Below are positions 1-10,560 of a stretch of DNA of 64,000 nt, piece after piece. The stretch is from contig NW_020312817.1 of assembly GCF_003265705.1 (NCBI RefSeq), positions 48,663,825 through 48,727,824 on the forward strand, written 5' to 3'. How positions within the stretch are numbered: the stretch's first letter is position 1; every line of letters begins with the position of its first letter. Below the pieces are notes generated by a model. That model made no database searches and had not been told where the DNA came from. It saw nothing but the letters and a program-made list of their open reading frames with translations. This DNA is from Callorhinus ursinus. Taxonomy: Eukaryota > Chordata > Mammalia > Carnivora > Otariidae. The position numbers and the translations under genes were made by a program.

Positions 1-930
1 GCTGACTTGTGCCATATGGACGGACCATGGAGGATCGTCCCATTGGCTCCTTTGGATGGGCCATCCAGAGGTTGTCTTTCCTTACCTTTGGCCTGTCTTT
101 TTCATCCCTCTTCTTCTTACTTCTAGCTCCTGCAACCCTCTCCATTAGTGCCTGGGGCATGGCAAGACTCGTAGGAAGAATTTCTGTGCCACAGTAAAGC
201 TTCCATCTTGAATGTGGACCTCTCATTGTCCTGACAAAGTGTTTTGCCTGGCACCCACTCAGAGCCAGTCAGCCCTGGTATCCTTTGGTCTTCTAGGTGG
301 CTCACCTTCAGACCTGTTTAGAAACACCCTCAGAGACTTATGCATAAAAACTCATGCCTGAATGCTCTATTTGTTTCTCAGCCAGCCAGCATTTACGAAG
401 AACCTTCTTTCATCAGGTACCATGCTAGATTTTTAGAACAAGGATACATCAGATCCCTTTTCAGTCTAGAAGAAAACCTGTAAACTGATCATCCCAATTA
501 CAATATCGTGGGTGCAATATTAGAAGAATTATTTGGATGCTTTGATAGCCAAAGGAAAGGGTCTGAGTGATGTGGAGCTTCGCTGCAGTGGATCTTTCCT
601 TTTTTTTCCCCTCAATCATGAATTGTTATCAAATTTTACACAAACACATTTTTGCATCTAATGGTGTGATATGTTCTTCCTCTTAGGTTCTAAATGTGAT
701 AGATTACAGTTATTTACTATCCAATTTTAAAAGTGAAATAACATTTTTTACTTAAAATTAGGCTACATTTATAGTATGATATAAATTGGAATTTTATTGA
801 CTTCAATTTTAATATCAGTATAAAATAATTCTACTGCCATTCCTGTTAACTTAAAACCAAAATTTGTTTGCAGAATTCTCTAAATTGAGTAACACTTTCA
901 AAATTCACTGTTGTACCTCATTAGCACCTT
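1..930. other. Unassigned non-coding flank
   Basis: I see no gene and no repeat that I can name. Open frames are short and stop-rich. The stretch becomes AT-rich after about 600 and runs into an antisense L1 3' end at about 935. It may be EVA1A upstream intron or intergenic DNA, but no exon or promoter feature is visible. Confidence 0.5.
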
Positions 931-1337
931 ATTTTTATTATTATTTTAAAATTGTGCTAAAATACATATAACACAAATTTACCAGCTTAACCATTTTAAA
1001 CTTACAGTTCAGTGGCATTAAGTGAATTTACACTGTTGTGCAACCATCCATTTCCAGAATACTTTTCATCTTGCAAAACTGAAACTTTGTACCCTGTATC
1101 CACTAAACAATAACTTCCAATTCCTCCCTTCCCCAGCCACTGACAACCACCATTCTACTCTGTCTCTATGAATATGACTACTCTAGGTATTTCATATACG
1201 TGGAATCATACAGTGTGTCGATTCATTACAGTTCTTTTGTGACTGGCTTATTTCATTTAGCATAATATCCTTAAGGTTCGTCTATGTTGTAGCATGTGTC
1301 ACAGATTCCTTCCTTTTAAGGCTGTGAGTAATACTCC

Positions 1338-1376
<39 letters not shown>

Positions 1377-1662
1377 CACATTTTGTTTATCCATTCATCA
1401 GTGGATGGATACGTCAATTGCTTCTACCATTAGGCTACTGTGAATAATGCTTCATAATAATTGTGTACAAATATCTGTTTGAGTCCCTGCTTTCCATTCT
1501 TTTGAATAGGTACCCAGATATAGAATTGCTTAATCTTATAGTAATTCTAGTTTTTATTTTTTGAGGAACTGCCACCCTGTTTTCCATAGTGCCTCGACCA
1601 TTTTACTCTCCCATCAACAATATGAGGGTTTTAATTTCTCTCAATCCTCTCTGAAACTTGTT

Positions 1663-1686
1663 ATTTTCTTTCCCTTTCTTTCTTTT

Positions 1687-1758
<72 letters not shown>

Positions 1759-1771
1759 TNNNNNNNNNNTT

Positions 1772-1815
<44 letters not shown>

Positions 1816-1986
1816 TTTCTTTCTTTCTTTCTCTCTCTCTCTTTCTTTCTTTCTTTTTCTCTTTCTTCTTTCTTTCCCTCTCTCTCCCTCCCTCCCTTCC
1901 TTCCCCTTCCTTCCTTCCTTCCCTCCTTCCTTCCTTCCTTCCTTCCTTCCTTCCTTCCTTCCTTCCTTCCTTCCTTCCTTCCTTCC
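1663..1986. repeat. (CTTT)n/(CCTT)n microsatellite with sequence gap
   Basis: A long pyrimidine tract starts as CTTT repeats and shifts to CCTT repeats, with CT and CCCT interruptions around 1830-1925. Ten N bases at 1760-1769 mark an assembly gap, so the true length is unknown. Frames that appear open across it on either strand (poly Phe/Leu/Ser or Lys/Glu/Arg) are artefacts of the repeat. Confidence 0.95.
1760..1769. other. Assembly gap (10 N)
   Basis: Ten undetermined bases lie inside the CTTT microsatellite. A gap here usually means the assembler could not span or size the repeat, so window coordinates to the right may be offset from the real chromosome. Confidence 0.98.
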
Positions 1987-3178
1987 GTTTCTTTATACTA
2001 GCCATCTGAATGGGTGTGAGGAGGTATCTCGTTGTGGTTTTGATTTGCAGTTCCTTAGGGATTGGTAATGTTGAACATCTTTTCATAAGCTTATTGATCA
2101 TTTGTGTATCATCTTTGGAGAAAGGTCTGTTCAGGTCCATTGCCTATTTTTTTTTAATCAGGTTGTTTGTTTTTTATTGTTGTTGAGTTTCTAGGAGCTC
2201 TTTATATAATCTGGATATTAACCCCCAATCAGATATATGATTTGCAAATATTTTCTTCCATTTTGTGGGTTACCTTTTCACTTTGTTGATTGTGTCCTTT
2301 GATGAACAGAAGTTTTAAGTTTTGATGTTTAAACAAAAGTTTAACTTTTGTCCAGTTTATTTTAACTTTTGACCAGTTTATTTTAACTTTTGTCACCTGT
2401 GCTTTTGGTGTCATATCTAAGAAATCATTGTCAAATCCAATGTCATAAAGCTTTTCTCCTGTGTTTTCTTCTAGGAGTTTTATAATTTTAGCTCTTGCAT
2501 TTAGGTCTTTGACCCATTTCTAGTTAAATTTTAATATGGTATAAGGTAAGGGTTCAACTTCATTCTTTTGCATGTGGATACTCAAGTTTTCTCAACACCA
2601 TTTATTGAAAAGACTGTTCTTTCCTCATTGAATGGTCTTGGCACGCTTGTTGAAAATCATTTGACAAGGCATAAGGGTTTATTTCTAAGCTCTCTGGTCT
2701 ATTCCATTGGTCCATATGCCTGTCTTTATGCCAGTGCCACACTGTTTTGCTTACTGGAGCTTTGTAATAAATTTTGAAATCAGAAAGTGTGAGACTTCCA
2801 ACTTAGTTCTTTTTCAAGATTCTTTTGGGTATTTGAGATTCTGTATGAACGTTAGTATGGATTTTTCTATTTCTGAAAAAAAAAGTCATTGGGATTTTGA
2901 GATTGCTATAGGACTTTTGAATTCTCTTTTAAAGAAAACATTTGCCAGACTGATAAGGGGAGGAGGGGGCATTTTAGGCAAAAGGAAAAGCATGATAGAA
3001 TACATGAAAAGATAAAAGAACTTGGTGTGTTTGGGTAACTAAAAGTAAGTTGGTAATGTTGGAGCATTAGGCGTGCCTACATTTCTGTGTGTATGTGTAT
3101 GGGTATAGACTCAAGTAGGAGATGAATTAGGAGCTAAGGTAGGGGTCAGATATTATGGAAGTGGCTGTGTATTGTGTT

Positions 3179-3196
3179 AAGAAGTGTAATGGGGAT
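3179..3196. repeat. Target-site duplication, left (ARPC3 retrocopy)
   Basis: AAGAAGTGTAATGGGGAT is repeated exactly at 4008-4025. It brackets the ARPC3 retrocopy, as expected for L1-mediated retroposition of an mRNA. Confidence 0.93.
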
Positions 3197-4007
3197 ACCT
3201 CCTCATCTAGCTTGAAACACGGGCTCCGGCAAGATGCTGGCTTACCACTCTTCTCTCATGGACCCTGACACCAAACTCATTGGAAACCTGGCACTGTTGC
3301 CTATCAGAAGTCAATTCAAAGGACCTGCCCCTAGAGAGACAAAAGATACAGATATTGTGGATGAAGCCATCTATTACTTTAAGGCCAATGTCTTCTTCAA
3401 AAACTATGAGATTAAGAATGAAGCTGATAGAACCTTGATATATATAACTCTCTACATTTCTGAGTGTCTAAAGAAACTCCAAAAGTGCAATTCCAAAAGC
3501 CAAGGTGAAAAACAAATGTATACGCTGGGAATCACTAATTTTCCCATTCCTGGAGAGCCTGGTTTTCCACTTAATGCAATTTATGCCAAACCTGCAAACA
3601 AACAGGAAGATGAGATGATGAGGGCCTACTTACAGCAGCTGACACAAGAGACTGGACTGAGACTTTGTGAGAAAGTTTTTGACCCTCATAATGATAAACC
3701 TAGCAAGTGGTGGACTTGCTTTGTGAAGTGACAGTTCATGAACAAGAGTCTTTCAGGACCTGGACAGTGAAAGGAGCCTGGGCAGACACTTTCCACAGCC
3801 GTGGGCAGCATTTTACAGCAAGATGTACACAGTTATTTGCCTTTATTTGATAAAGTTTTATACAGAAGAGAGAAGAGAGTGATCTTCACTTGGACAACTC
3901 TTTATCAAGAATTTGGGTGGGGGAGGGAAGAATGGGTGATTTGAAATTTTCTGAAGTATTAAGCTGGTGCTTAATAAAGAATAAAGAAATTTCTAACAAC
4001 AACAAAA
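3197..4007 (+). pseudogene. ARPC3: ARPC3 processed retrocopy (Arp2/3 subunit 3)
   Basis: This is an intronless copy of the mRNA for ARPC3, the p21 subunit of the Arp2/3 actin-nucleating complex. The reading frame starts at ATG 3234 with a short 5' UTR before it. It stays open for 165 codons and stops at TGA 3729-3731. In the parent that codon is Arg166 (probably CGA, so a CpG transition). Beyond the stop the frame continues in register for 12 codons (QFMNKSLSGPGQ) to the parental stop at 3768-3770, giving the family length of 178. A 3' UTR with AATAAA (3973-3978) and a short degenerate A-rich tail follow. Identical 18-bp duplications (AAGAAGTGTAATGGGGAT) flank it. From memory of the human protein only about six or seven residues differ, including Pro2 to Leu. 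No promoter was inherited, so I call it a pseudogene; a protein lacking 13 C-terminal residues is possible but unproven. Confidence 0.93.
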
Positions 4008-4025
4008 AAGAAGTGTAATGGGGAT
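4008..4025. repeat. Target-site duplication, right (ARPC3 retrocopy)
   Basis: Exact second copy of the 18-bp duplication, directly after the A-rich tail. The first two A residues could belong to the tail, so the duplication is 16-18 bp. Confidence 0.93.
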
Positions 4026-5040
4026 TAGTTGAAGGGTTGGGCTGTGGAGTGAAGTAATTAGATTTGTACTTTATAAAGATGACTCTGTGGGTGAGAGTGT
4101 GTGCTAGACTGAGCAGGAAGAAGGCGTTAGCAGAAGGATTAGGTGTGGACTGTTGCAAACCTCCAGAAATGAAATGGTAAGACTTGTGCCATAGAGTTAG
4201 TGGGGATAATAGGAGGGAATGGATCTGAAATAGCTTTGCACCACCACATACTCCGACATTTTCCAGTGACTTCACTGTCTTCCTGGGTCCTGAAGTCTTC
4301 ACATCTTCAGAATAGTCTCTGAACTCAGAGCGGTGGTTCCAACTCTTCACCCGTATTGTATAGCTGTGACCTTTTAAGAACTCAAATGTTTGTTGAAGAA
4401 GGCCCAGGACTCTGGCCCAGAGAAGCAGAGTCCCTCAGCAGTGGCCAGCCCCTTCTCAGCCCCTGAAGCTCTGACTCCTCATCCTGCTACTCTTGGGCCT
4501 CTGGCTGCTCCAAGGACCTTGCGGTCATTTCTCTCTTACCTGCGGGTTGGGCTTTCTTTCCTTGCTGTGGTTTTCCCTGAGCCCATTGGAATCCACCAGA
4601 AAATGAGCTGTCTTCTCTGTTGTGACCCAGTCTCTCCACCTGCAGAATTGCAGCTCCCCAGGCCCTTTTGTGTGGTCCATGTTATTGAGACCATGACCCC
4701 CCTAAGAACCCATTTCTTCTCCAAGGACTGGAGGCTTCTGCTTCTTTAGCATTCCCCAACCTGACATCCCTCCACTCACTGTGATTCAGTTGCCCATCCT
4801 CAGCTTAGGGCAGCATTGAATAGGAGTTGTCAGGGTCTTTGCCATTTCTTCATCCCTTCATCTCAGCGAGAGCATCTCTGAGTGAACTGGGTAATGATAA
4901 TGTCAGGTCTGAGCCGCTGCAGCAGCAGCTGGGGAGAGGATGTGCTCCATCAGCCAGAGGCTGAGCTGCTTAACACTGAGATCCCAAGTCCCTCTTCTGA
5001 ACCCTGGTGGCACGGTTCTGCTGGTGGGCAGGCTGTGGCA
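4026..5040. other. Unassigned non-coding stretch
   Basis: Unique-looking sequence of moderate GC. The longest frame (4390-4749, + strand, 119 codons) shows no recognisable domain, no conserved-looking neighbours and no strong start context, so I do not call it a gene. Confidence 0.45.
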
Positions 5041-5103
5041 GTGTGTGTGTGTGTGTGTCTGTGTGTGTGTCTGTGTGTGTGTGTATGTATATGTGTGTGT
5101 GTG
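5041..5103. repeat. (TG)n microsatellite
   Basis: Interrupted TG/GT dinucleotide repeat with CTG and ATG interruptions. Apparent frames through it encode Val/Cys or His/Thr runs and are not genes. Confidence 0.95.
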
Positions 5104-5688
5104 GTTGGCCCATCATGGTCACAGGTGGAGTCATGAAACTGGGGGCAGAGAGTGGGCTCAAGCTCCCAAGTTCTTGTGGGCATTTAAGAACTGGAACCAC
5201 TTCGGTATATCTGGGACAGCCAGCTCTGACCCATTGCCAAAGACACACAATTGGTGACCTGTGGGATGAGGCAAACTGATCAAAGTACAGCAATACTGTC
5301 AATGCTAGAGAAAGCAGAGCCAGGCAAAGGGGGGGGGGTTACAGTGAGTGACCGAAGTGCTGATGGGCTGTGCCTCCAAGGTGAGCCAGACAGAATGCAA
5401 TAAAAAGTTCCAGGGAAGGTGAGGGGAAAGTGTTAAAAGGGAACTGGGGAGGAGATGTGGAAGAGAAAGAAGAAAGTCCAGGAAAAACAGAAATGGAAGG
5501 AGTTGCTGCTTCCTTGAAAGTCAAGAACTTGCTAGCTAGAACAAAGCACACAAGACCCCAGATCCCTGGCTGGGAAGGCTGGCTGGTATTTAGGAGACTG
5601 GTTCTTTGTTCTTGAGTCCAGTCTACCTGGAACACGGCCTCAGGAAAGCAGAATGTGTTCTCATCACTCACTTTGTGTTCCCAAACAG

Positions 5689-5858
5689 AAGAGAAGAGAG
5701 GGAGGTGCCGCCTTGGTCCAGCTCAAGCATTTCCAAGAGGCTTCCTCTGGATGCGACGTCGAGGCCACCCTTCTGCTGTAGCACGGAGCTGGTGATTACC
5801 GAGTGCGTGAACATGGCTTTGCTCAGCAACATCCTAGCGGCCTATTCCTTTGTCTCAG
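5689..5858 (+). CDS. EVA1A: EVA1A first coding exon (exon with start codon)
   Basis: This exon encodes the N-terminus of EVA1A. The candidate acceptor is CAG 5686-5688, and the donor is CAG|GTAGTT with GT at 5859-5860. Coding begins at ATG 5813, followed by ALLSNILAAYSFVS and the first base of a split Glu codon (phase 1), which joins the exon at 21162 exactly. ATG 5813 has a good Kozak context (A at -3, G at +4). The human protein as I recall it starts 13 codons earlier with MRLPL; here the matching stretch reads KRLPL (AAG instead of ATG, about 5732-5746) and an insertion follows, so Met14 of human is the likely initiator. The frame is open upstream to 5606 but has no Met between the acceptor and 5813. 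The acceptor is inferred; the coding part is near certain. Confidence 0.9.
5751..5795 (+). other. Small upstream ORF before EVA1A start
   Basis: ATG 5751-5753 opens a 14-codon frame (MRRRGHPSAVARSW) ending at TGA 5793-5795, 17 bases before the EVA1A start and in a different frame. Its start context is weak (T at -3, C at +4), so most ribosomes could scan past it. It could mildly dampen EVA1A translation if the exon begins where I place it. Conservation is untested. Confidence 0.45.
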
Positions 5859-6251
5859 GTAGTTGTCCAGTCTTGGCTGGGCCAGGGCTGAGGGCTGAGG
5901 CTATCTCCTGGGTGGCCATCAGTGGCCTTATTCTCAGGAGAGAAATGGTACATAGTTGTAGCAGAGGGATTCTGCTGTGCTAAATTTTGGGTGAGAATTT
6001 TGAGATGAAAGATCTTCTGGTTTGAAAGTTAAGCTTGGCATTCTCTAATGTGGTAATCAGTGGCGGTGGTGGTGGGGACTCTAAAAGCTTTATCTTGCTA
6101 AAAATGTTTGGTTTCCTTTGGGCTCAAGAGAGTGAATGAAGTAGCCTGGGGCTATTGTCTTCCGGTCATTATGCATTTGACTCCCTGTGAGAGAAGCTCT
6201 TGGAGTATCCTCAGCCTGCTCATTTCTATGCGGTGGTTCTCAGTCCCGCCC

Positions 6252-6253
<2 letters not shown>

Positions 6254-6312
<59 letters not shown>

Positions 6313-6314
6313 TG
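6254..6314. repeat. (TG)n microsatellite
   Basis: Long, nearly pure TG repeat about 400 bp inside the EVA1A intron from the donor site. It is likely length-polymorphic. Frames across it are spurious. Confidence 0.95.
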
Positions 6315-8212
6315 GTCTGTGTTTGTGCGGCTGTATGAGGTGTGTGAGAACCTCCTGGGAGACATGAAGACACAAAGCATGTGAGTCTGAGAGAGCCTGA
6401 TATTTGTCCCTTCCTTAATTCAAAGTTACACTCTTAGGAAGATGGCTTACTGTTCCTCAAGATCCTTTCTTGAGAACAGATGCTGTTCTTGTAAGAGGAG
6501 CCATTTAAAAATACATGAAAATATACCTCAATCAAGTTGAAATTAAAAAAAAAAATACACGAAAATGCTCAATGGTTTCAATGACCAAACCAATTTTCTA
6601 CTGCTTGAAGGAGTTTTACATTTTTTTTTTTTTTGATAGTTGGCTTTCACTATGTTTTGTTTTGCCTGTTGTTTCAGGGTGTTGTATAAAAAGGAAGGGG
6701 CTGAGGTTCTGATTAGAATCCCTCTAATCAGAGGACTGATTTTGCTTTCTGGTTCTCTAGCCAGGGTTGATATGTGGTAACCTCAGAGTTCAGATACAAA
6801 ACCCGACATTTCTATTTACAGTGGCAAATCTGAGCCAGGGTCGAGGATAAAGGAAGCCCATGGGTTCTCTTTGAGAGAGGATCTCAGATGACATGTAACC
6901 TGATTTTAGAAGGGAGGACTTCTCAGGGGCGGCAGGATGCTGCATGTAGTCTACGTAGGCCTCAAGGCCAAGGTTCTCCCTTCCTGGGTCAGCAAAGGCC
7001 TGGGTCATCGGTCAGCTCCTCACCACCCTAGGAAGTCTGGGGCCTGGGACCTCCTTCCCCCTGGCACCGCACATCAGAGGAATCTCATCTTTGCTCTTTC
7101 TTCAAGGCCGTACTGGTATTATGTTTCACAAGCAATTGAATGATGATGCTCTCAACTCCCTAGTGAAGACGTCCCCAAAATGAAGTGGGTGGTGGCAGGG
7201 AGGACCCGGAGGTTCCAAGGCCTCCAAGGACACTTGCAAATCAGCTGTTGCAAGAACATATCTTGGGTGAGAGCATACAGGCTCCTGGACTTTGGAGTTC
7301 TACTTGGCACAGGAAGTACCTGGCAGTTTTCCATTTCAGCCAGCATGACCCTGAGTTGTGATCATTGAACGTGGTAATTCATTGAATAGTCTGGTGTTTA
7401 CCGTGTGTCTTGTGATCTTGCTAGGGCTGATAGATTGCATGGCCCTGTTTTTCATCCCCCCTCCAACCTTTCTCCTCCTCACCCCATATTCTGGAATTAA
7501 ATATTGGTTGGAACACAGGAAGATAACGCTCCTTTTGAATAAATATGGGCTGAAATAAAAAGAGAATGCAAGGAAATGTAAAGTAAAGTGGCTAAAATAA
7601 AATGGGTCATATCCAGCAAATAGACTTGCTGGCTGAAAATGAATTCTAAGTGTGATGGGCACCAATCCCTGGCTGTAAAGAAAATGAGTTAAGAGAATTT
7701 AAAATATGAAAGTGAATATAACAGATACAAAATAATTGTTTTAAAAGAAGAAAACGGAACAAATGGATTGAAGGCAATAATAAAAAGTATGTTCAAAGAA
7801 AATTGTAAAAAATGTCCTAATCTTGTAGCTCACTTATGTTCTCACTCAGCTGTATCTGGTCTTCAACTACACAGGGGCCCCTGATCCCTCCTAATTTCTT
7901 CCGGAGCATCAGTTGCCTCTTATTTTGTCCATGTGGTGCATCATTGCAGCAACATATTTGCTAATGCACACAACTCCCTTCTTCTTTGTCTAGCTCCTGA
8001 TTAAAACAACAGGCAAAACACTAACTCTAAGTAAATCCCTCTTTCTCCCCTTTTGCCCTCTGCACTGAAGTAACCAAATGCTGCTACAGCTTTGCAGATT
8101 GAAACCATTAGAAATTCATGGTATCAAACCTCAGCTGAGCCTTTCAAGTCAGTCTCTATTTGCTTTTGGAAACATCTTGTTCTCATTCTTCACAATAGCC
8201 ATTTCAAACCTT
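6315..8212. other. Intronic stretch without named features
   Basis: Apart from short A and T runs (6545-6555, 6622-6634), I see no gene and no repeat that I can name. Some of the AT-rich part after 7560 may be old transposon sequence. Confidence 0.4.
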
Positions 8213-8230
8213 GACAGTTTGAATAATTTT

Positions 8231-8431
8231 ATTTTGTTTTTTAAAGATTTTATTTATTTATTTGACAGAGAGAGACACAGCGAGAGAGGGAACACAAGCA
8301 GGGGGAGTGGGAGAGGGAGAAGCAGGCTTCCTGCAGAGCAGGGAGCCCCATGCGGGGCTTGATGCCAGGGCCCTGGGATCATGACCTGAGCCGAAGGCAG
8401 AAGCTTAACGACTGAGCCACCCAGGCGCCTC
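8231..8431 (-). mobile_element. CAN-SINE (tRNA-Lys-type), antisense
   Basis: The reverse strand reads the carnivore tRNA-derived SINE. The tRNA-like head is at the right end (GGCGCCTGGGTGGCTCAGTCG), followed by a CT-rich middle and an A-rich TAAATAAA tail at the left. Imperfect 18-bp duplications flank it (8213-8230 and 8432-8449, three mismatches), so it is not among the youngest copies. The head keeps the region of the pol III A box. Confidence 0.93.
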
Positions 8432-8484
8432 GACAATTCAAATAATTTTAAATACCTGTTTATCTAAATGTACCCTAAAATTAT

Positions 8485-9245
8485 ATGGCAAATGCAAACT
8501 AAGAGAAAAATGCAGCATTAATGAAGAAGGGTTAAAGTTTATAACATATAAAGAGCTTTTACCAATCAATAAAAGATCAGATTTCCCAAAGAATAGTAGA
8601 CAAAAAACAAGAATCAGCAGTTTGCCAAGGAAAAATTACAAATCGCTGATAAAACATACACGGCCCGAGTTCAAGCAATTAAACAAATGCCAAATAAAAA
8701 CAACAATGAGATTAACATTTTTATTTTATAAAATTCTCAAAGATTTGAGTGGTTATATATATAATTTCAGTTTTGGAGAAAGTGTGGAGAAATGAGTACT
8801 CACACACAGTGTTATGGGATTGTAAATTGCTACAACCTCTCTAGAGAGTGATTTGGGAACATCTGTCAAAAGCCTTAAAAACATGTATACCATTTAGCCA
8901 GAAGTTCCACATTTAGGAATTTATCCTAAGGAGATAACTAGGGATATGGGCAAAAATTTTACTATGAGGACAGTTGATCTCAGAACTGTTTATATAGTAA
9001 AAAATCAGAAAAATGGGTGAATATTAATTGAAATAGAAAAATGTTTATGATGTGTTTTTAAGTGAATAAAGCCTGTTACCATATAGCATATGCAGTATGG
9101 GGCCATTTATGTTTGTATATTCACATGTATATGTAAGTACATTTTATTGCAAATTATATCTGGATGCTGAGATTTTATGAATGTGTCTGTGTATTTTTAA
9201 ATTTCTTTTGCTTAGCTGTATGCTTAAGTATTCTATACTTCATTG
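8485..9245 (+). mobile_element. Old L1 fragment (ORF2 end to 3' UTR), sense
   Basis: AT-rich sequence matching the diverged 3' end of L1 ORF2 on the + strand. Examples are the 'TTGGAGAAAGTGTGGAGAAA' block at 8772 and the block near 8820-8930 that corresponds to the Cys-rich C-terminus region. All frames are broken. It is probably an L1M-type fragment. Confidence 0.65.
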
Positions 9246-9300
9246 ATACCACTTTTGTAATAAGTAATGTTATTTTATTGGAATTTAAAATTTAGAATTA

Positions 9301-9481
9301 GGGCACCTAGATGGCTCAGTTGGTTAAGCATCTGCCTTCGGTTCAGGCCATGGTCTCAGGGTCCTGGATTGTTGGGAATCCCTGCTCAGCTGGGAGTCTG
9401 CTTCTCCCTCTCCTCTCTGCCCCTCCCCCCTGCTTGTGCTCACCCACTCTCTCAAATAAATATAATCTTAAAAAATAAAAT
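9301..9481 (+). mobile_element. CAN-SINE, sense
   Basis: Head GGGCACCTAGATGGCTCAGT, then the CAGGGTCCTGG segment, a CT-rich region and an AATAAATATAATCTTAAAA tail. A perfect 14-bp duplication (AAAATTTAGAATTA) lies at 9287-9300 and 9482-9495. The head has a few substitutions from the common arctoid form, suggesting moderate age. Confidence 0.93.
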
Positions 9482-9495
9482 AAAATTTAGAATTA

Positions 9496-10018
9496 TATCA
9501 TCCATATATTTTAAAAATTACCACTTCCTTATTCTTTTCTGACTTCTAGACCTGTGTATCTAAATGCCCTGAACATTACAACTTGGGTGTGCCATAAACA
9601 TTTCAAATTCAACCTGGCCTGCAATGGAATATTGTCCTTCTCTGTCAGTTGTTCTTTCTTTTAGGTACCATGTAGGGCATCACCTACGCCAGAAGATGTA
9701 TCTTACTCACTGTGCATATCCAATTGCTTAGGGTCAGTCCATTTTGCCTCTCAGTGTTTCTCAGATGTGTCCCCTCCATTTTATTCCCACCATCAATGAC
9801 TTAATTGATCCAAACCCCATTCTGTTTTTGCTTAGCTTGCATAACAGCATTTTCCATGGTCTATCTCCCTCCCATCTTGCTTCATAGCAAAGACTGTATT
9901 TTGTAGCAAAATGATCTTTCCAAACTAGGTCTGATGATGTAATTCTTTTGTATTTTTTTAGAATACTTTAGTGGATCCTCATTATCTCTGGGATGAAATC
10001 CAAACACTTTTGTATGGT
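9496..10018. other. Unassigned intronic stretch
   Basis: No gene seen. The part near 9700-10000 has phrases reminiscent of old L2 coding sequence (for example around 9830-9990), too weak to call. Confidence 0.3.
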
Positions 10019-10330
10019 TTAATAGTTAGGATTGCTTTCAGCTGCAAATAATAGAAAGTCTCAACTTGGTGGCCTAAACACATAGGAGTTATCTTACCTT
10101 CATAACAAGAAGTCTGGAAGTAGGTGGTGCATTGGCTCAAAGATGTAGGGACCACCCTCTCTGTGATTCTCATGGCCTTTCTTTTCTGCTTGTCATCTCA
10201 TGGCTGCAAAGCGGTAGCTGTTGCTCTTGCCTTCATTCAAGATGGGTGAAAAAGGAAGGACGATCCAGTAGCTCTCATATTTCATTGGCCAGAACTGTGT
10301 TACATGACCATCTAGCTGAAAAAAAATGAC
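10019..10330. repeat. Ancient interspersed repeat, family not assigned
   Basis: The block resembles a mammal-wide repeat that I recognise by its 'AATAATAGAAAG ... AACAAGAAGTCTGGAAGTAGG' arrangement but cannot name with confidence. No open frame of note. Confidence 0.4.
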
Positions 10331-10352
10331 ACAGCTTTTTCAACCTTTAGAC

Positions 10353-10560
10353 CAGTGGTTCATAACCAGGGATGATTTTGCCCCATGGGGGACTGCAGGA
10401 AATATCTAGAAACACTTTTGGTTGTCACAACTGGGGTGGGGGGGTGCTGCTATTGGCCTCTAGCGGTGGAGAAACATACTACAATGCACGAGACAACCCC
10501 CTACAACAAAGAATTAACTGGTCCAAGAGGTCAACAGTGCTAAGTTTGGAAAACATGCTG
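10353..10560. mobile_element. MER5-type hAT-Charlie element
   Basis: The segment opens with CAGTGGTTCATAACCAGGG, contains GGTTGTCACAACTGGGG and later the 'ACAATGCACGAGACAACCCC' block, and ends near a degraded terminal repeat. This is the layout of the MER5A/B non-autonomous hAT family. It has no coding capacity. Target duplications are not clear. Confidence 0.8.

Larger units (their letters stand above)
935..2945 (-). mobile_element. Old L1 fragment (3' UTR and ORF2 end), antisense
   Basis: Read on the minus strand this is the 3' part of a diverged LINE-1. The 3' UTR-like part is at 935-1300 and ORF2 C-terminal sequence follows. Diagnostic antisense phrases include 'TTTATCCATTCATCAGTGG' near 1387, the 'GTGAATAATGC' block at 1440, and the 'CCATTGGTCCATATGCCTGT' block near 2704. 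A CTTT microsatellite (1663-1986) interrupts it and a TG run sits at 1339-1374. No frame remains open. The divergence suggests an old mammalian L1M-type subfamily; the exact subfamily was not determined. Confidence 0.8.

Noticed and set aside
1561..2140. Several frames of 130-160 codons on both strands
   Set aside because: They are translations of the CTTT/CCTT microsatellite and the N gap, with only repeat residues.
3234..3731. ARPC3 as the functional parental gene
   Set aside because: The parental ARPC3 gene has introns; this copy is intronless, has an A-rich tail and target-site duplications, and stops 13 codons early.
4390..4749. 119-codon + strand frame
   Set aside because: No recognisable motif and an overlapping minus frame of similar quality; more likely chance in moderately GC-rich DNA.
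6108..6384. Frames crossing the TG repeat
   Set aside because: Val/Cys or His/Thr repeats from a dinucleotide microsatellite.
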